Source: Mastigias papua
Taxonomy: Eukaryota > Cnidaria > Scyphozoa > Rhizostomeae > Mastigiidae
Direction: 5' to 3'
Assembly (NCBI GenBank): GCA_964019165.1
Contig: OZ025279.1
Span: forward strand, 3,923,602 to 3,987,601
DNA length: 64,000 bases
Shown here: positions 22,739 to 35,600 of the stretch, piece after piece
Position numbering within the stretch: the stretch's first letter is position 1
Layout: each line of letters opens with the position of its first letter
Program-made: the position numbers and the translations under genes
Notes under the pieces: model-generated
What the model saw: only the letters and a program-made list of their open reading frames with translations
Databases searched by the model: none
Told to the model about the DNA's origin: nothing

Positions 22739-23760
22739 TGTCTGTTCTATTATCACAAATAACAAACATTTGTATCCTGCCAGAGCAAGGTACTTATAAA
22801 AGCTTTTAAAAAGCTGTTCCCGTAATAACAGACTACAAAACCGAGTGAATATGTAAATGATTATTAACAGCAAGATAAGTGTTCTGTATCAAACAATGTC
22901 ACAACACTCTAGGTCCTCTTGGTAGCCTAGAACATTTCACCCCCAAAGCTCGCCCCAGGCTCCTAGATGCAAAAAGAGTCTGGAAATGTTGAAATGGTGT
23001 ATTCTTTAAAAGTGTCTGCAGGGAATGGAGGGCAATCCATGTGACCTCGATACAAAGCATAATCACAAATCCCAAATTCTATGGTCTCATCTAATGGCAC
23101 GTTGGGTCAAAGACTGCTGATGTCAAAAGAGCATAGAAATGATCTGGCAGGTTCACAGGTTCATAACCATTTTGATAGGTAGGGATGAAAATGACCAGTC
23201 AATTAAATAAGCAATGTTCTACGCGATTCCATATAAGGAATGGCAGCATTGTTTTCTCGTTAATTCCTATCACCAGGAATTATCATCATTTCATTTTCTT
23301 CAAACAGATGTTTGACATCATCAGTCACGGTAAATTAAAAACATTGGCTGATAGAGCGGCAAGTTACTCTAAACTTGTTAATATTATGATGGGTTAATGA
23401 ATGGACAGTAAGTTCTAATTACCGTCGAGTGATGTATATCACTTCGCGCTTTGCGCCAATTTTACCGTAGTTCACTGCCGTTGTTTCATGAAGATAAATC
23501 TGGATGGTGGATTACTAGGACTTTCATGAATTAAAAACTTAATCAAATCTTCGTGACGTGACTGTATGAGAAAATGAATAGCCTGGCCTGGGCTCGAATT
23601 TACTTTCCTACTAACGCCTTTAATTCCAGGGGTCATGATGACCCTCTTTTGTGGGCAGTTCTCTATCAAAAACAGGTCTAAAGCATATCGCGATAAGGTC
23701 TCAATGGTTCTTTTATGCAAATTGATAGAGAAGGCCAATGTGAGCAAATGAAATACCTTC
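22739..23760. other. Unassigned sequence
   Basis: No gene, RNA or repeat boundary is supported. The frame of the SAP gene extends upstream to 22873 without a recognisable motif and is probably 5' flank. Confidence 0.35.
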
Positions 23761-23779
23761 AAGAAACGGCTAGAAGCCG

Positions 23780-23890
23780 TGATCCGATGGCTCAATGGTA
23801 CAGCACTCGCAAAACAAAGTTGGGAGTTGTGAGGTTGAGCTCCTCTCAAGGTCATCAATTTTCTCTCACATATACTTCACAATGCTTCAA
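23780..23890 (+). mobile_element. tRNA-related SINE head
   Basis: Box A TGGCTCAATGG at 23788-23798 and box B-like GGTTGAGCTCC at 23833-23843 lie 34 bases apart, as in a Pol III internal promoter. The flanking sequence does not form a full tRNA acceptor stem that I can see, so a tRNA-derived SINE or a tRNA pseudogene is the best reading. Confidence 0.4.
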
Positions 23891-24199
23891 ATCTTGTGAT
23901 AATTAAACCCCGCAGAAACAAACCGTCCCTTAACATTCAAATAAAGAATATAACTTATTAAAAACCAAGATTGACATACACAAGGAAACCATTGCCACCG
24001 ATAAAACACTGAATTTTTGCAAACAAAAATATCAATCTAAAAGAGCTTCCCGAGTGCAACATCAAAAAATCTTTATAGCATACAGCACTACAGTGCAAGC
24101 CAGCCATACAGGAAAAAGCTTTCACACTAGACTGGACCACACTGGATATGAGACGAGTCCTGCTCGAAAGGTTGTAATCAATTTAATTTCATATGGGTT

Positions 24200-24858
24200 T
24201 AGGGCCTAATTACAAAAAAGATTTCAGCCGTTGTATAACTATACCCGGGCTGAAATGTTAGCTCGGTGTTGCGGTCAGAGTTTTGTCTCAAAGAAGCTAC
24301 GGTTATATGAAAAAAGTTTCAGCTCACTTGTTTCAAACGACAAACGGAGTCAGATGCTCAGTCCTAACAAACTGTCTATATGATCGCAAGTCAGAATTTT
24401 TACCCGGTTGAAATTCTTAGGGCATGCTCATATTAAAGAAATGGTAAGTCGACATGACACTGAATTCAGGCGATAATCCTATTGCAGTAAATTTTCGATC
24501 AGATACAAAAAAGCGGTCCATGGCCTGATAAATTATCTGGTTTCTGTTTTCCAGCATTTCAAACGCTTTTTATGCAAGCATTGCTATTGCCATTAATACC
24601 TCTTTCTATCAATTCTCTTTGCGAATTTACAAACTGACTGAATTAGGTCTCTCTACTCCGAAAAATTTATAGCCAATTGCTATCTCATTCATTTGTAAAA
24701 GAAAGAAAGGTACAAGGCGAGCTGTGGCCAATGAAGAGATACATCTCAACTATCATTAAAATCTCAGCCATGTTAAACTTTGAAGATATATAATCAGTTT
24801 AATATTTAGCCCGACGAATTATACAACCGGGCTAAAATCTCTGGCACAATCAGGCCTA
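24200..24858. mobile_element. MITE with ~60-bp imperfect inverted ends
   Basis: The left end TAGGGCCTAATTAC.. and the right end, read inward, TAGGCCTGATTGTG.. align over about 60 bp (shared AGATTT(T/C)AGCC, GTTGTATAA, CGGGCT(A/G)AA). The 659-bp interior is non-coding. Confidence 0.6.
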
Positions 24859-27800
24859 TAGTCATTGGAATACAACTTGATGGTAACTACACATTGTATA
24901 GTGTCGATTTACATGGCATTGTCCATAGTACTTCAGTAAATGATCTACATGCATACTTTACTGTTCTATTACGTCTTACCTACAACATTGTTCCAAATAA
25001 ACAAATTTTCAAATTTCTTGTGAAGGGGTAGCCATGCAAATACACTGTCAATGGCCTTAAACTATTGTTAGAAATCTACTAAAGAACCAAGTCACGTGTA
25101 TAAACATACCTGTAATTGGTCCATCTGGATTTGATACATTCTGAAAATCCTAAAATAGAATACATCAGCTCAATCAATGTCAAAGTAAATTATGGCATAT
25201 ACAATATTTTCTTACAAGTGGGAATAAAAAATACAACAATGAACATAATTACTAAATAATAGAGTAATGGACAGAAAAGAAGTCAATGAAAATAAACTGC
25301 ACCTGCGCAATGGGTGGAAGCAATTAAGAAGACATTAGACCTACAAAAATTGGTTCTCGCACCTGAAACAAAAATCCATCAGTTTGAGATATCCAATTAT
25401 AATAGGTTTGCCAGAACACAACAACTACGCTTATGTAAAATCTATATTTGATTCATAACAATCCCAACGGTCCGGGTATACAACTTAAGGGATAGAAATT
25501 GTTTCTTTGCTGACATTATAATTAATCCATAGATGCCTGAGACCTAGCTTATCCCAATTTCAGCATCATAATTGAAAGAACACGCTAGAATTCTGAAGAA
25601 AAAAATTGCACTAGAATTATATATCCAAAGAAAATATTAAACGTCAACGAAACTGTAAAGGAACGCTGTCGTGCCTCTACTTGTCCTGCTAATAAGTTGT
25701 GTCTCCGTATCAATCAATGTTGGGTCTGTTTCAAACTTCCATTTTCTGTTGGACGGAAATCAATACGTTGAAATTAAATGAAACTTGATCATTTCCTCTG
25801 AAGGTAAATCAGACTTCCATTTCATCAAATAGTTATGCTGAAATTTCTGAATTCAAAGCCAGGTAGAGTACTTGAGGCTCTAATGTTAAGATGTTTCGAA
25901 GATATCCTAATCTGTTGGATGGAAGGATAAAAAGTGTTATACTTTCCCAGCTAGTATTTTGGAACATTCTGTCTAGGGATTTAGCATTCAACCTGCCTTT
26001 TAAATTTGAAAATATTTTTCAGACATGGTTGTCACAGAAAATGAAAAACAAAATTCCTTGACTTTTACCTGGGTTTTCGCCGACTTTTCTATAACTAAAG
26101 GGAGCCACCACAGACTGGGGGACTTTAGTAGAGCCATGAATTTTGTGGCCACACCCATTTTACTGCAAGGACGTTGACTATCCTGCTATTTCAAGGTAAT
26201 GGCGAGCAATAAAAGGCACGACAAGAGTGTGATAATGACAAATTCTAACAAAAAATAATTCCCTGATTTTTCCATGACTTATACATTTTTCCATCATTTT
26301 CCCTGACTTTTCAAGGTTTACAGTGACTTTCTTAACAAGTGGACATTTTCCAGGTTTTCAAGGTCTTTCAGGTTCTATGGCAATCCTGTCAGCGTACCTA
26401 TTGACAGTCAAGCAAATTTTTGTGTGAACATTAAATGTTTGCTAATTATGCTAGGCCTCAAAGAAATTGATATACGATATAGTCTGTTGGACGGAACTGT
26501 TGGACGGAAGGAATTGGAAAGTGAAAAATACTGCTTTATTTTGTTTTCTTCTATCTCATGCGACTTGATGACCAATGACATATTTGATAACAGCAATAAC
26601 TTCGTCATCTTTTTACAGGTTGTTGTTATATGTTAGGAAAAGACATCTACGTCCAACATAAAATGTAACAAAATAGAGGTGGGCATGTGTTTTTCTATTA
26701 TAGCATAATTCGCTATCAGTATGCTTCTTTGGAAGCTTCAGCAGCTTAAAAGAAGACAACAGACAAGATGAGGTAGATTGTTACGGAAGAACTAAGGAGT
26801 CATTCAACACTTAGGAAACGCAAATTTTGGACTTTTCGAGGTCCTCTCTCCTTGTTTTGTATCGTAGCAGAGCTTTCACAATCCTCCCACTAGTGCATAA
26901 CAAAGTAGCGTTAACCTTCCTCTCATGGCTTCCTTCATTTTTCTCTTATCAATCGTGCTAACATATGAAGTCCATTGTTAAATCACTTCTGAAAGTGGTA
27001 GAAGGGTACGTGAGTTGTCATAAGTGAAAAGACTGAACAAGATCGACAGCTCACAAGACTTTCATCTACCCAAGTCTGTCATCATACATGTAAAGAAAAC
27101 GATAGTAAAATCGCGATACTTCATCAGCATAAATGTTTCTTTCTAACAGTTTAAAGGGAGTTCCTTAGTTATCAAGGGTACTATTCTGCTCTCAAAGGAA
27201 GAGTCGAGATAATTGTAAGTCTACAATCCCCCCCCCAAACAGATCGTTCTTGATTTACCCTAACAGTAAGAGCATACTACTAAGAAAGTGACTTACACAA
27301 AACTTTCTTCCTTCAATTTTAGTCAGTTTCAAGAGGCTAACTAAATTAAACTCTTCGTTCAGTTGTCTTTCAAGTGTAACAAAACGTTTAGAACCATAGA
27401 TATGAGAAAAAGGCATTAATGTGGTATTTTGCATTTCTTTTGATTCTGCCTACCTATCATTTCTGTATGTTATAGCTTCTCTGCGTATTACTAAGAAACT
27501 CTACTCTCGAAGAAGTTGCTAACCTTGTTCAAAACGGCACTAAGATTTTCCCTCTTCTATCTTATTGCATTTTAGTCTCAGATTCTACACCAACTACTTT
27601 TGCATATTGATCAAAGTTATAAAAAGCGTTGTGAACAAATTTATTTCGTATTAAGTCTAACTGGAAAGTCCTCTTGCGTTACGTTATGGTGCATTCAATG
27701 AGGCATTCCCTCTACTTTTCCGTAAGGCTACGGAACAATGCTAGGCACCTTCACTCCCACTTATAGGCATTATACAACACATAAGGCATTTATGGCCTTT

Positions 27801-28199
27801 TATAATGGAGACACGATCCCTTCTATATATGAGCGTAGGAGTTTTAAATGTAGGGGCCGCACACTGTCCGCCCGAATCATTGATCTGCTGCCCGAATAAG
27901 CTATTGTATAGAAAAAACTATCTTTGAAGAAGAAATTGCCCAAATGGAATGGATTTCTGTCGAATTGGGGGCTGCTGCCTTCCCAGCTCCCCGTCTCCAA
28001 CGGCTATGCCTCCATATAACATGTGTGCGCTTCATTTTTAGACAATTTTGTACTATTACACTTAAATGTAACAAATGAAAATGTTTTACTTTACAAAAGA
28101 GCAGTGGTCATGGAGCTAATTTGATAGAAACCAATTATCTTTTAGATCACTGGCGCGTGTTGCTAATGAATCAATTAGATCCCGTGAGTTTTAACTCAT
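24859..28199. other. Unassigned AT-rich region with decayed repeats
   Basis: No gene is supported. Between about 26040 and 26395 there are repeated CCCTGACTTTT and CCAGGTTTTCAAGG phrases ending in CAATCCTG, like the end of a dispersed MITE family, but I could not find its other end. The rest holds no ORF with a recognisable domain. Confidence 0.35.
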
Positions 28200-28690
28200 G
28201 TTGTACTTCGGTAGTTTCATACCTATAGTGAGTTTATCAAAACCATAATTGTTAACAAACATAAAACACCTAAGAACTTAACCTCATGTTAAAGGTTAAC
28301 TTTATAAGTGTTTTACTCACAAGTCCCGAACAGACGGGGGATGGAGTACTAGAGGATTGGAAATTTCCAGAAAACTTAATAAACGGAGTGGTTGGAATAA
28401 CCGGGGTGGGTGGGAAATTTTTTCTAATTATAATAGCCATGGATGAGTTTTAAAATTTATCTCAACTGTAGACAATGTGAAAACACAATTCTCTCACGTT
28501 ACTTATTACTCAATCGAATTACAGACAGAAAAATAATAAATGGAGGGTCTAGAATAAGGATGTCCTGGGTGGACTTTTTCAAAACAATAAAAAGCGGGGG
28601 TGGGACGTTTACTGGGGACTCAAGAGTTTGTGTGGTAACAATTACGGTTTTAACAAACTCATCATAGGTATGAAACTACCGAAATACAAC
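28200..28690. mobile_element. MITE with 56-bp inverted ends
   Basis: 28200-28255 and 28635-28690 are inverted copies with roughly 90% match, including CGGTAGTTTCATACCTAT. The interior of about 380 bp is non-coding and G-rich in part. It lies directly upstream of a LINE. Confidence 0.65.
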
Positions 28691-28869
28691 AAATACAATT
28701 TGATTCTATACACGTATTGCTTGATCCTCCGATCACGCAAATAAACCAACTACGAATCATCTGCGGCAGTAAAGTCAGCTACAATAACAGCAACAATAGC
28801 AAGGTTCAACGGATCTCTAGGTAACAAAGGGAGTACCAAAAAGCATCGACAGGGAAAGAGCAGAAAGAT

Positions 28870-29404
28870 TACCAGTACTGAATCGGAAAGCAAAAGTAGA
28901 GTGATAAAAGATTCTTTGCTTGGTGACTCCTACGTCACGCGACTTGATGAAAATAACACCCTAAAAAGCTCCATTGTTGCTAAAGGAATTGGAGGTATCA
29001 AGAGTGATCAACTGATATCAAGACACAAACAAACCATCAACAGTGATCTGCAGAAATTCGATGAAGTCATTATCCATATTGAAAGCAATGATATTTCAAA
29101 TAAACATACCTATTAACAAGTTACTTGCAAATGCATATACAGCTGGCCAACGACCGCAAGAGATCAAACATGATGTAAAGATTACATTTTTGTCGATTTT
29201 TCTGCAAGGGTTTCATCCAACATTGAAAGTAAATGTAGTTGCGGCAAATCTAGAACTCAAACGGTACTGTCTTACGAATGGGTGGGATTTCATAGAATAT
29301 GGAAATATCGCCTTCAAACATTTGGATGCTGGCGGTATGACTCTCAACCACGAGGGAAATCGCTTGCTTGCCAGTAATATTTTAGCACATACAAGGTGTG
29401 GGTG
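28870..29404 (+). pseudogene. LINE ORF1 with SGNH hydrolase-like domain
   Basis: The frame at 28901 reads IKDSLLGDSYVTRL (block I, GDS) and DEVIIHIESND (block III, usually GSND or GTND; here E replaces G). After a frameshift near 29095 it continues IPINKLLANAYTAGQ.., ITFLSIFLQGFHP and LNHEGNRLLA. SGNH-type ORF1 proteins occur in CR1-clade LINEs, where they may aid membrane or nucleic-acid interactions. The order GDS..ND..NHEGNR and the endonuclease directly downstream support this. The frameshift and altered glycine imply decay. Confidence 0.65.
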
Positions 29405-29529
29405 AAATTAGTTGGATAACCGGGGTAGAGACACTGCAACAGTCAATACCCCTCTCTGTAGATTGAGGGGCGGATGATGCTTCCCAGCACACCATTGGTG
29501 GTGCTGGCTCCTGTCAGCAGCATCTAGGA

Positions 29530-30650
29530 TTTAGGAAAGGCTTGGCAATAGCTTCTCAAAATGTAAATGGTCTCCGTGGCCGCCTAGACGACGTTTAACT
29601 GCTGCTAAATGACCTTCCATTCACGTTCTTGCCTTAAATGAACCAAAGCTTGACAGTAAGGTCCCAATAGAATTGTCGAATATTCGAGGTTATCAGCAGC
29701 TTCTCCTTGAAAGGACATGCAACGGAGGAGGGGTGCTAGTGTACATTAGAGATTCAATCAAAGCCAAACATAGGGATGATGTACCCTCCGATACTCTAGA
29801 ACTCCTATGTATAGAAATAGAAACCCCTAAGGAGCAAGCCTTGTCTTGCATGGTACCGACCATCCAGTGATCCCGTCGGTTCCTTTGACAAGCAGGAAAA
29901 AGCTCTAGCGTACCTAGATAGAGAGGGCAAGGAAATGATCTTTCTTGGTGATACGAACTGTGATTTTACCAAGACACTAAGCGATCAGCCAATAGATAAC
30001 AATGCTAGGCATTTGGCTATTGTCTATAATCTGTTCAATTTAGTGCAGCTTGTCAAGGAGCCGGCGAGAGTCATCCTAGAAACTGCCACAATAATTAACC
30101 ACGTTGCTACGACGTTTCTTTGAGTGAACACTATATGATCTATTGCACTCAAGAATTTAATGGAGCAGATGTAAAAGATCATAAAAAGATTACAACTCGT
30201 AATATGAAAAACTTCAGTTAAAACCGATTCCTCTCTGATGTTTCCGGGCATATATTGGGAGAGGTTTTTCCACCTTACTGATCTGATGACATTAACATTC
30301 TCGTCAATGATTGGTCGTCCTTGTTCTCCCTTATAGTTGGAAAAAATGCTCCCTTAAAAGAAATGCGGGTATTCGAGAAATATTGTCCTTGGGTTGAAAA
30401 AAAAATTCGAAGGATCTGATGGTGGCCAGGGATAGATCAAAACAGCTGACCTTAGAAGCAAATCAACCAGTCTCGTGGATGCATATAGGCAGACACGTAA
30501 AAGGGTCAATTCTCTTAAATGTCTAGCTCATACGGCAACATTTCCGTAAAAATCTCACTGAAAGTAAGAGGACAATGAAAGAAACTAGAAAAACAGTTAA
30601 TGAACTTTTGAACGAAGATCCAAATCCTGCAATATTGATTGTTTTATAGA
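29530..30650 (+). pseudogene. CR1-like LINE ORF2: endonuclease and linker, truncated
   Basis: Endonuclease blocks in order: LAIASQNVNGLRGRLDD (29535-29590), the GGGVLVYIRDSIKAKHRDDVPSD region with LELLCIEIE (29670-29830), EMIFLGDTNCDFTKT (29930-29970) and NNARHLAIVYN..VQLVKEPARV (30000-30070), then linker PLKEMRVFEKYCPWVEKKI (30345-30410). Frameshifts and stops separate them, and the RT domain never appears. The same block order is present at 58500-57190 on the minus strand, so the two are related families. Confidence 0.75.
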
Positions 30651-30955
30651 TTCTGACAATGCAATTGTTAACAAAAAGGCTATCTCTAATATAATGAATA
30701 ATGTTTTTTGTATTTGTATTATTGATGCTTTTACGAGATGAAGTCCCAATATAGCTAGGAACCTGCATCTATTATTCGTCGTTTGAAATCTTGTGCGTAA
30801 CTTTATTTTCTTAATAAACATTCAGTAACGGTCGCTAGCTTCTGTCAATGAAATTTCTCCTAGTAAGCAGATATACACCTCATAATCAGTTATTAACGAG
30901 TCATCTAATTAACAACTCCAAGCGATAGTACGAGACCACCAAAAGTGATCCTCGA

Positions 30956-32690
30956 CAACCAATCAGAGACCTGAACGGTGACGTTATTTCTTTACACTTT
31001 GCCTGCCACCCCCTCCAGCAATGGTAAAACAAAGCTTCACAAAAAGGCCATCATCAATACATACTTGCTTGAAACTCTCCCAGTGTTTGATAGCATTTTT
31101 CTAAGGCAATAAGCTATAAATTCCTAGCAGCCCTAAGCGATAGTTTCATGGAAATTTTCTGCAGCGACGTTCAAACTTCATCATTCCTAAATTGTATGCA
31201 AAATAGGTCTAGCTACCTATGAAAAGTGGCCCCCAACCCAAAAGAACTGTCCACAATTCACCATCAATACTGCAAAATTCCTCAAGGGAACCCCTTCTCA
31301 ATAGCATCCTCGAACTGAAATAAATTTCTTATTGTAACTGCAACTTTGTCTCTTCCCACCCCAGAAAGCTAGGTAACGATTTGCACATTTCCAGTAACAA
31401 AAACCGACAAAGGAAGGAGGAGAAAGAAAATTGAAATCCTTCTTTAACATAGTTGTTTTATCACGGGAGAATCTTTCACAATAAACTTATTGCGGAATGA
31501 AACAGAGTTATAAAGTTGCCATTCGGTGAATTAGAATTATTCCATTCGGTGAATCACACTTCATGTGGCTACAGTGAATGTGAAAATATGCAATGGCTTC
31601 CTGACGTATTCTCATTATCGTCGATGATACATGTTTTTCGCTATAAGAGTGTATCTATTTTATCTTGCGTCAGCAGGTATTGATCTTTGCAGGACTGTTT
31701 CACAAAAATTTGTAAATCATTACCTATTTTTCGGAGGTGGTAGAGACAAAGTTGAAATTGAAATAAGAAATTAACTTGAAATTGATGAGGCTGTATAGCT
31801 AATAGATTAATACTGGAGGTAACAATGTAACTAATTTTTCACTCAGCTGGTGGAGCGAGCTTATGAACTACTAGCAGCGAACCACCTATTTTATTCTTTC
31901 CTTTCGTTGGTGTATTTGATTAACAGTTCTAGAAAATTCCTCTCACATTACCTGTCAAGAACTTTTGGCCATATGCATGTATTCATCCTATAGATTTTAG
32001 AATTATTTGGTACACTTAAAAATCTGTCCAATGTTATCTTGTCTGTTTCCTGTACAAAAACTCGACATCAAATTTTACATGAAATTTACTTAACTTGTTG
32101 TACATGTTTAATTGTAAGTAACATATTTTGTTGGAGCCAGAATACTTAGTGTCCTTTCTTGCTGTATTTGTTCACAGTGTAACCAAACTACAGCACGAAA
32201 AAGCGGTACCATGTTTTAACCATACTGAAAAATGGTACCGCTTTTTCGAGCTGTAGTGAAGTTCTGTAGTACCAACAGACTTTTCTAGTGTAACAAAAGT
32301 AAGTCGTAGTTTTAAAATTATTGTGAGATATAAAAGGAAAGAGGCTGTTGAGAAAGGGTTCCCTTGAGGAATTTTGCGGTATTGATAGTGAATTATTAAC
32401 ATGTCTTATGGGCTTGGGAGACACTTTTCCTGGGTACCTATAACTATTTGACAAACAATTTAGGAAGGGTCAAATTTGAATGTCGCTATAGAAAAATTAG
32501 ATGCAGATATCGCTTAGGGCCGCGAGGAATTCATAATTATTTCCTTAGAAGAATGGTGCTAAAAACTGGGAAACTTTCAAGCAAGTATGTATTGATGACG
32601 GTTATTGATGACGATGTTCTCCCCATTGCAAAAAGGGGTGGTAGACAAATACAAAAAAGTGACGTCACCAGCCAGGCTTCTGATTGGTTG
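30956..32690. mobile_element. Second long-TIR element, arms ~355 bp
   Basis: The left arm (30956-31310) and right arm (32335-32690) are inverted copies at roughly 80-85% by eye. Shared landmarks are CAACCAATCAGA, CATCAATACATACTTGCTTGAAA (as two overlapping runs), GCGGCCCTAAGCG and CTCAAGGGAACCC. The 1-kb interior is non-coding. A second copy of left arm plus interior lies at 62973-64000. The outer boundaries are approximate and no target duplication was found. Confidence 0.7.
32187..32257. repeat. 26-bp-stem hairpin
   Basis: Arms 32187-32212 and 32232-32257 match at 25 of 26 positions (ACTACAGC(A/T)CGAAAAAGC..) around a 19-base loop. A related half lies at 39311-39345 and its flank reappears near 10547, so it is a dispersed miniature repeat. 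Confidence 0.8.
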
Positions 32691-35600
32691 CTGTGAATGC
32701 CTTTTAATAGGCTAATTACAAAATTTTCCTCTGTTGGTGTAAGTAGGAACTTTGATAGTATTGATTCTTATGAAAGCTGTCATGCTAACAGTCACATGTG
32801 TCCAGAAAATAGTTCAAAGAAACGCCATAAAAACTTTCTGAAGTAGACCTATAATTCCTAACTCCCTGGTAAATCCGCCTCTCCAAGAGTCCGCATTGAA
32901 TTTGGAGATTTGAATCAAACAGCCCCTGTACTTCGAATAAAAGAGAATACAGAAACATGTAAGTAACAATATTGCTCCTATTATGCGAACTCGGATCAAC
33001 ACCTAGTTTTATGTATCTAATCACCCATTGGCATTTATCTGACAATCCATGAACTGATACCAGATGAGTGATAACAGTAATATTTTGTATATGGTTATGT
33101 CTTCAACATACAGTCTGACTGTAAATGATGTCAACGACCAAAACAAAATTACCAATTTTCCAGAAAACGGTAACTTTGAAAAGAAAGGAAACTGACTTCC
33201 ACTAAATCATTTGTCATCAAACTGGGACAGCGTGAATTGAGCTGCATAGCATACAATCCATTTGGAAACAAATTCCATCATTAGAAGGGAATGTGAATTT
33301 ATATAAGGAAATAAATGAGCAATGAATTGCACGGAAAAGATCTCAAATGCTAAAATTAACTATGACATAAGAAAGAAACGAAATAGCAAAGAGATTCTCG
33401 AATTGTGACAAAATATCCAAAATGTTTTCTAGATCGAAAATACAAAATTCAAATAATATCATTACTTGTGCTCTATGACACTAACTACAATCGTTGCCAA
33501 AATTATTTGGAACACCAAACATCTCTGAGATTAAATGGCATGACATTGACATAAACAAATTGCAGTTGTCAAACTACAATTTCAGTTAAACAAAAAGTAT
33601 TCACGCCAAACGAGTCGTTTAAACGATTTACAGCCCCCCCCCCAAAAAAAAAACTGTTTGATTCTGTAGATAAGACGTTGCTACGCTTGAAAACGATCAA
33701 CTTCTACGAGATACCAAGCGTATATCACAGTAATACAACATTGTATGGGGGAGGGGGACAGCTAGGCACGGAAAAGTGCGAAAAATCTGCAATTCGTTCC
33801 AACAATTTTGGTAACAATCGTAGCTATAACAACAGAATTCTTAGGTCTCTGACACTATAAATGAGGAAGTGCTATTCAAGAAGAAAATTTTGTTGCAATT
33901 TCAAATGTCAGCAGTGTATCCATTGCATAATGGGCACAGGGGCAGAAATTAGGGCAAAAATGACTATCAGAGAAATCGTATACCATGGGCATGTCCAGAG
34001 AGTGGACAAATAATCCAATATATTGCAAAAAGATCCAGGTCAATATCTTATCTAGAGCAGAAGTTACGGCACTTGAGTTCTGGATTTCTGCGAATAATGG
34101 GTAAGCTACTATTTAGTGCGGATTTTCGTGACAAATCTGCATTTTCTTGAAATTATGTTCTAATAATAACGCCAAAGTAAATTCTTGTACTCATATCTCT
34201 TTCTTGCACGAGATATATCTTAAAGAAATCTAAGAATAATACCATAACGCATTTCACCCTACGACTGATTCGCTACGAGCCTCTTTTGGAGTTGTGAACC
34301 CGATCAAATTAGTACTATTGTGATAAAACAATGGTAAAAACTTTCTTCTTCTTCAAAATTCGCTAGGAAGATGACCTTCAAATATATGTAAACTACATAT
34401 ATTCTGAATCTTGGAGATATGCGCTATTCGGTATTAAAAAAACAAGCAAAATATGCAATACAGGCATCACAAATCACAATTTCATGACCATTTAAAATCC
34501 CCAAATTATAGATCTCCGATCATTCCTAGCAGAAAAATGCTAAAATAAGCCAAATTTACTTGATAATATATCTGATGCGGACATGGAAAATCCAAATTTT
34601 AACACATTTCATCCTTTGAATTGTACTGGAATTTTTATAATACCTCTCGGGTTGATATTAGAAACTTTCTGGGACAAAATAGGATATAAAACTCTTATTT
34701 CTTTCTCAAAAAACATCTAGAAGGTGGCTTCTAGACATAGGTAAAGTATAGATATTCTGAATTCTGAAAATATATCCTACATGAATGACGTATTGAAATA
34801 ATGGTAAAAACTCCGGTTTTGAAATGAATATGTCAACCATTCAAATATTGTGGAGCTCTAAAATTCCCCCATATGTACATACCAAACTTTTCATGTGACA
34901 ATATCTTCCATAAATAGTGATTGTATGATCATAACTATCATTTACACAAATTTTTGAAACATCTCAGTCCAACTTTGACTCAAAAAGAGCCAGATTGACA
35001 GCTCCAGAGGTGTACATTAGGAGTAAGTTGGACATATCACAAGCAATGCCCTGCATGCACTATTTGGTCAGTAGAACATGATTAGGCCGAACTCTTCAAA
35101 GAAAAATTACTTAAGCCCATGTATTGCAATGTAATGTGGATCATGTTTCCCAAGTGTGTGATAAGTTGCTATGCTAATTGTACACTATATGTTCTACAAT
35201 AAATATCCGATATCTCCAACAATCAAAGTAGTGCATCTTCAGTTTGACATTTGAAGTCACCTTTCCAATATAGGCACCTAAGGTAGTTACGTATATCCTT
35301 GCTATTTATCTCTCCCCTTTCTTCTGAATCCCACCCCAAACTTTCCCATCATTCATGTCAACCAATTCAGAACTGTGTTGTAAAGCCCCGCATTGTGTGC
35401 AATTTAAGCCTGGTTCATACTTCTCGTAATTCATAATATACATATATATAATTTGTTCGTTCTTGTGGCATCTGACTTTTTCCGACTGTATTTTATATAT
35501 CTCTGTGTCTACATGGCCCCTGGGCAGTCATAGTCGCTTGCTCCCCAGAGTATCGTTCTAGTAGTATCGTAGTTTGTAGTATAGAACTACTGTTAAGTAG

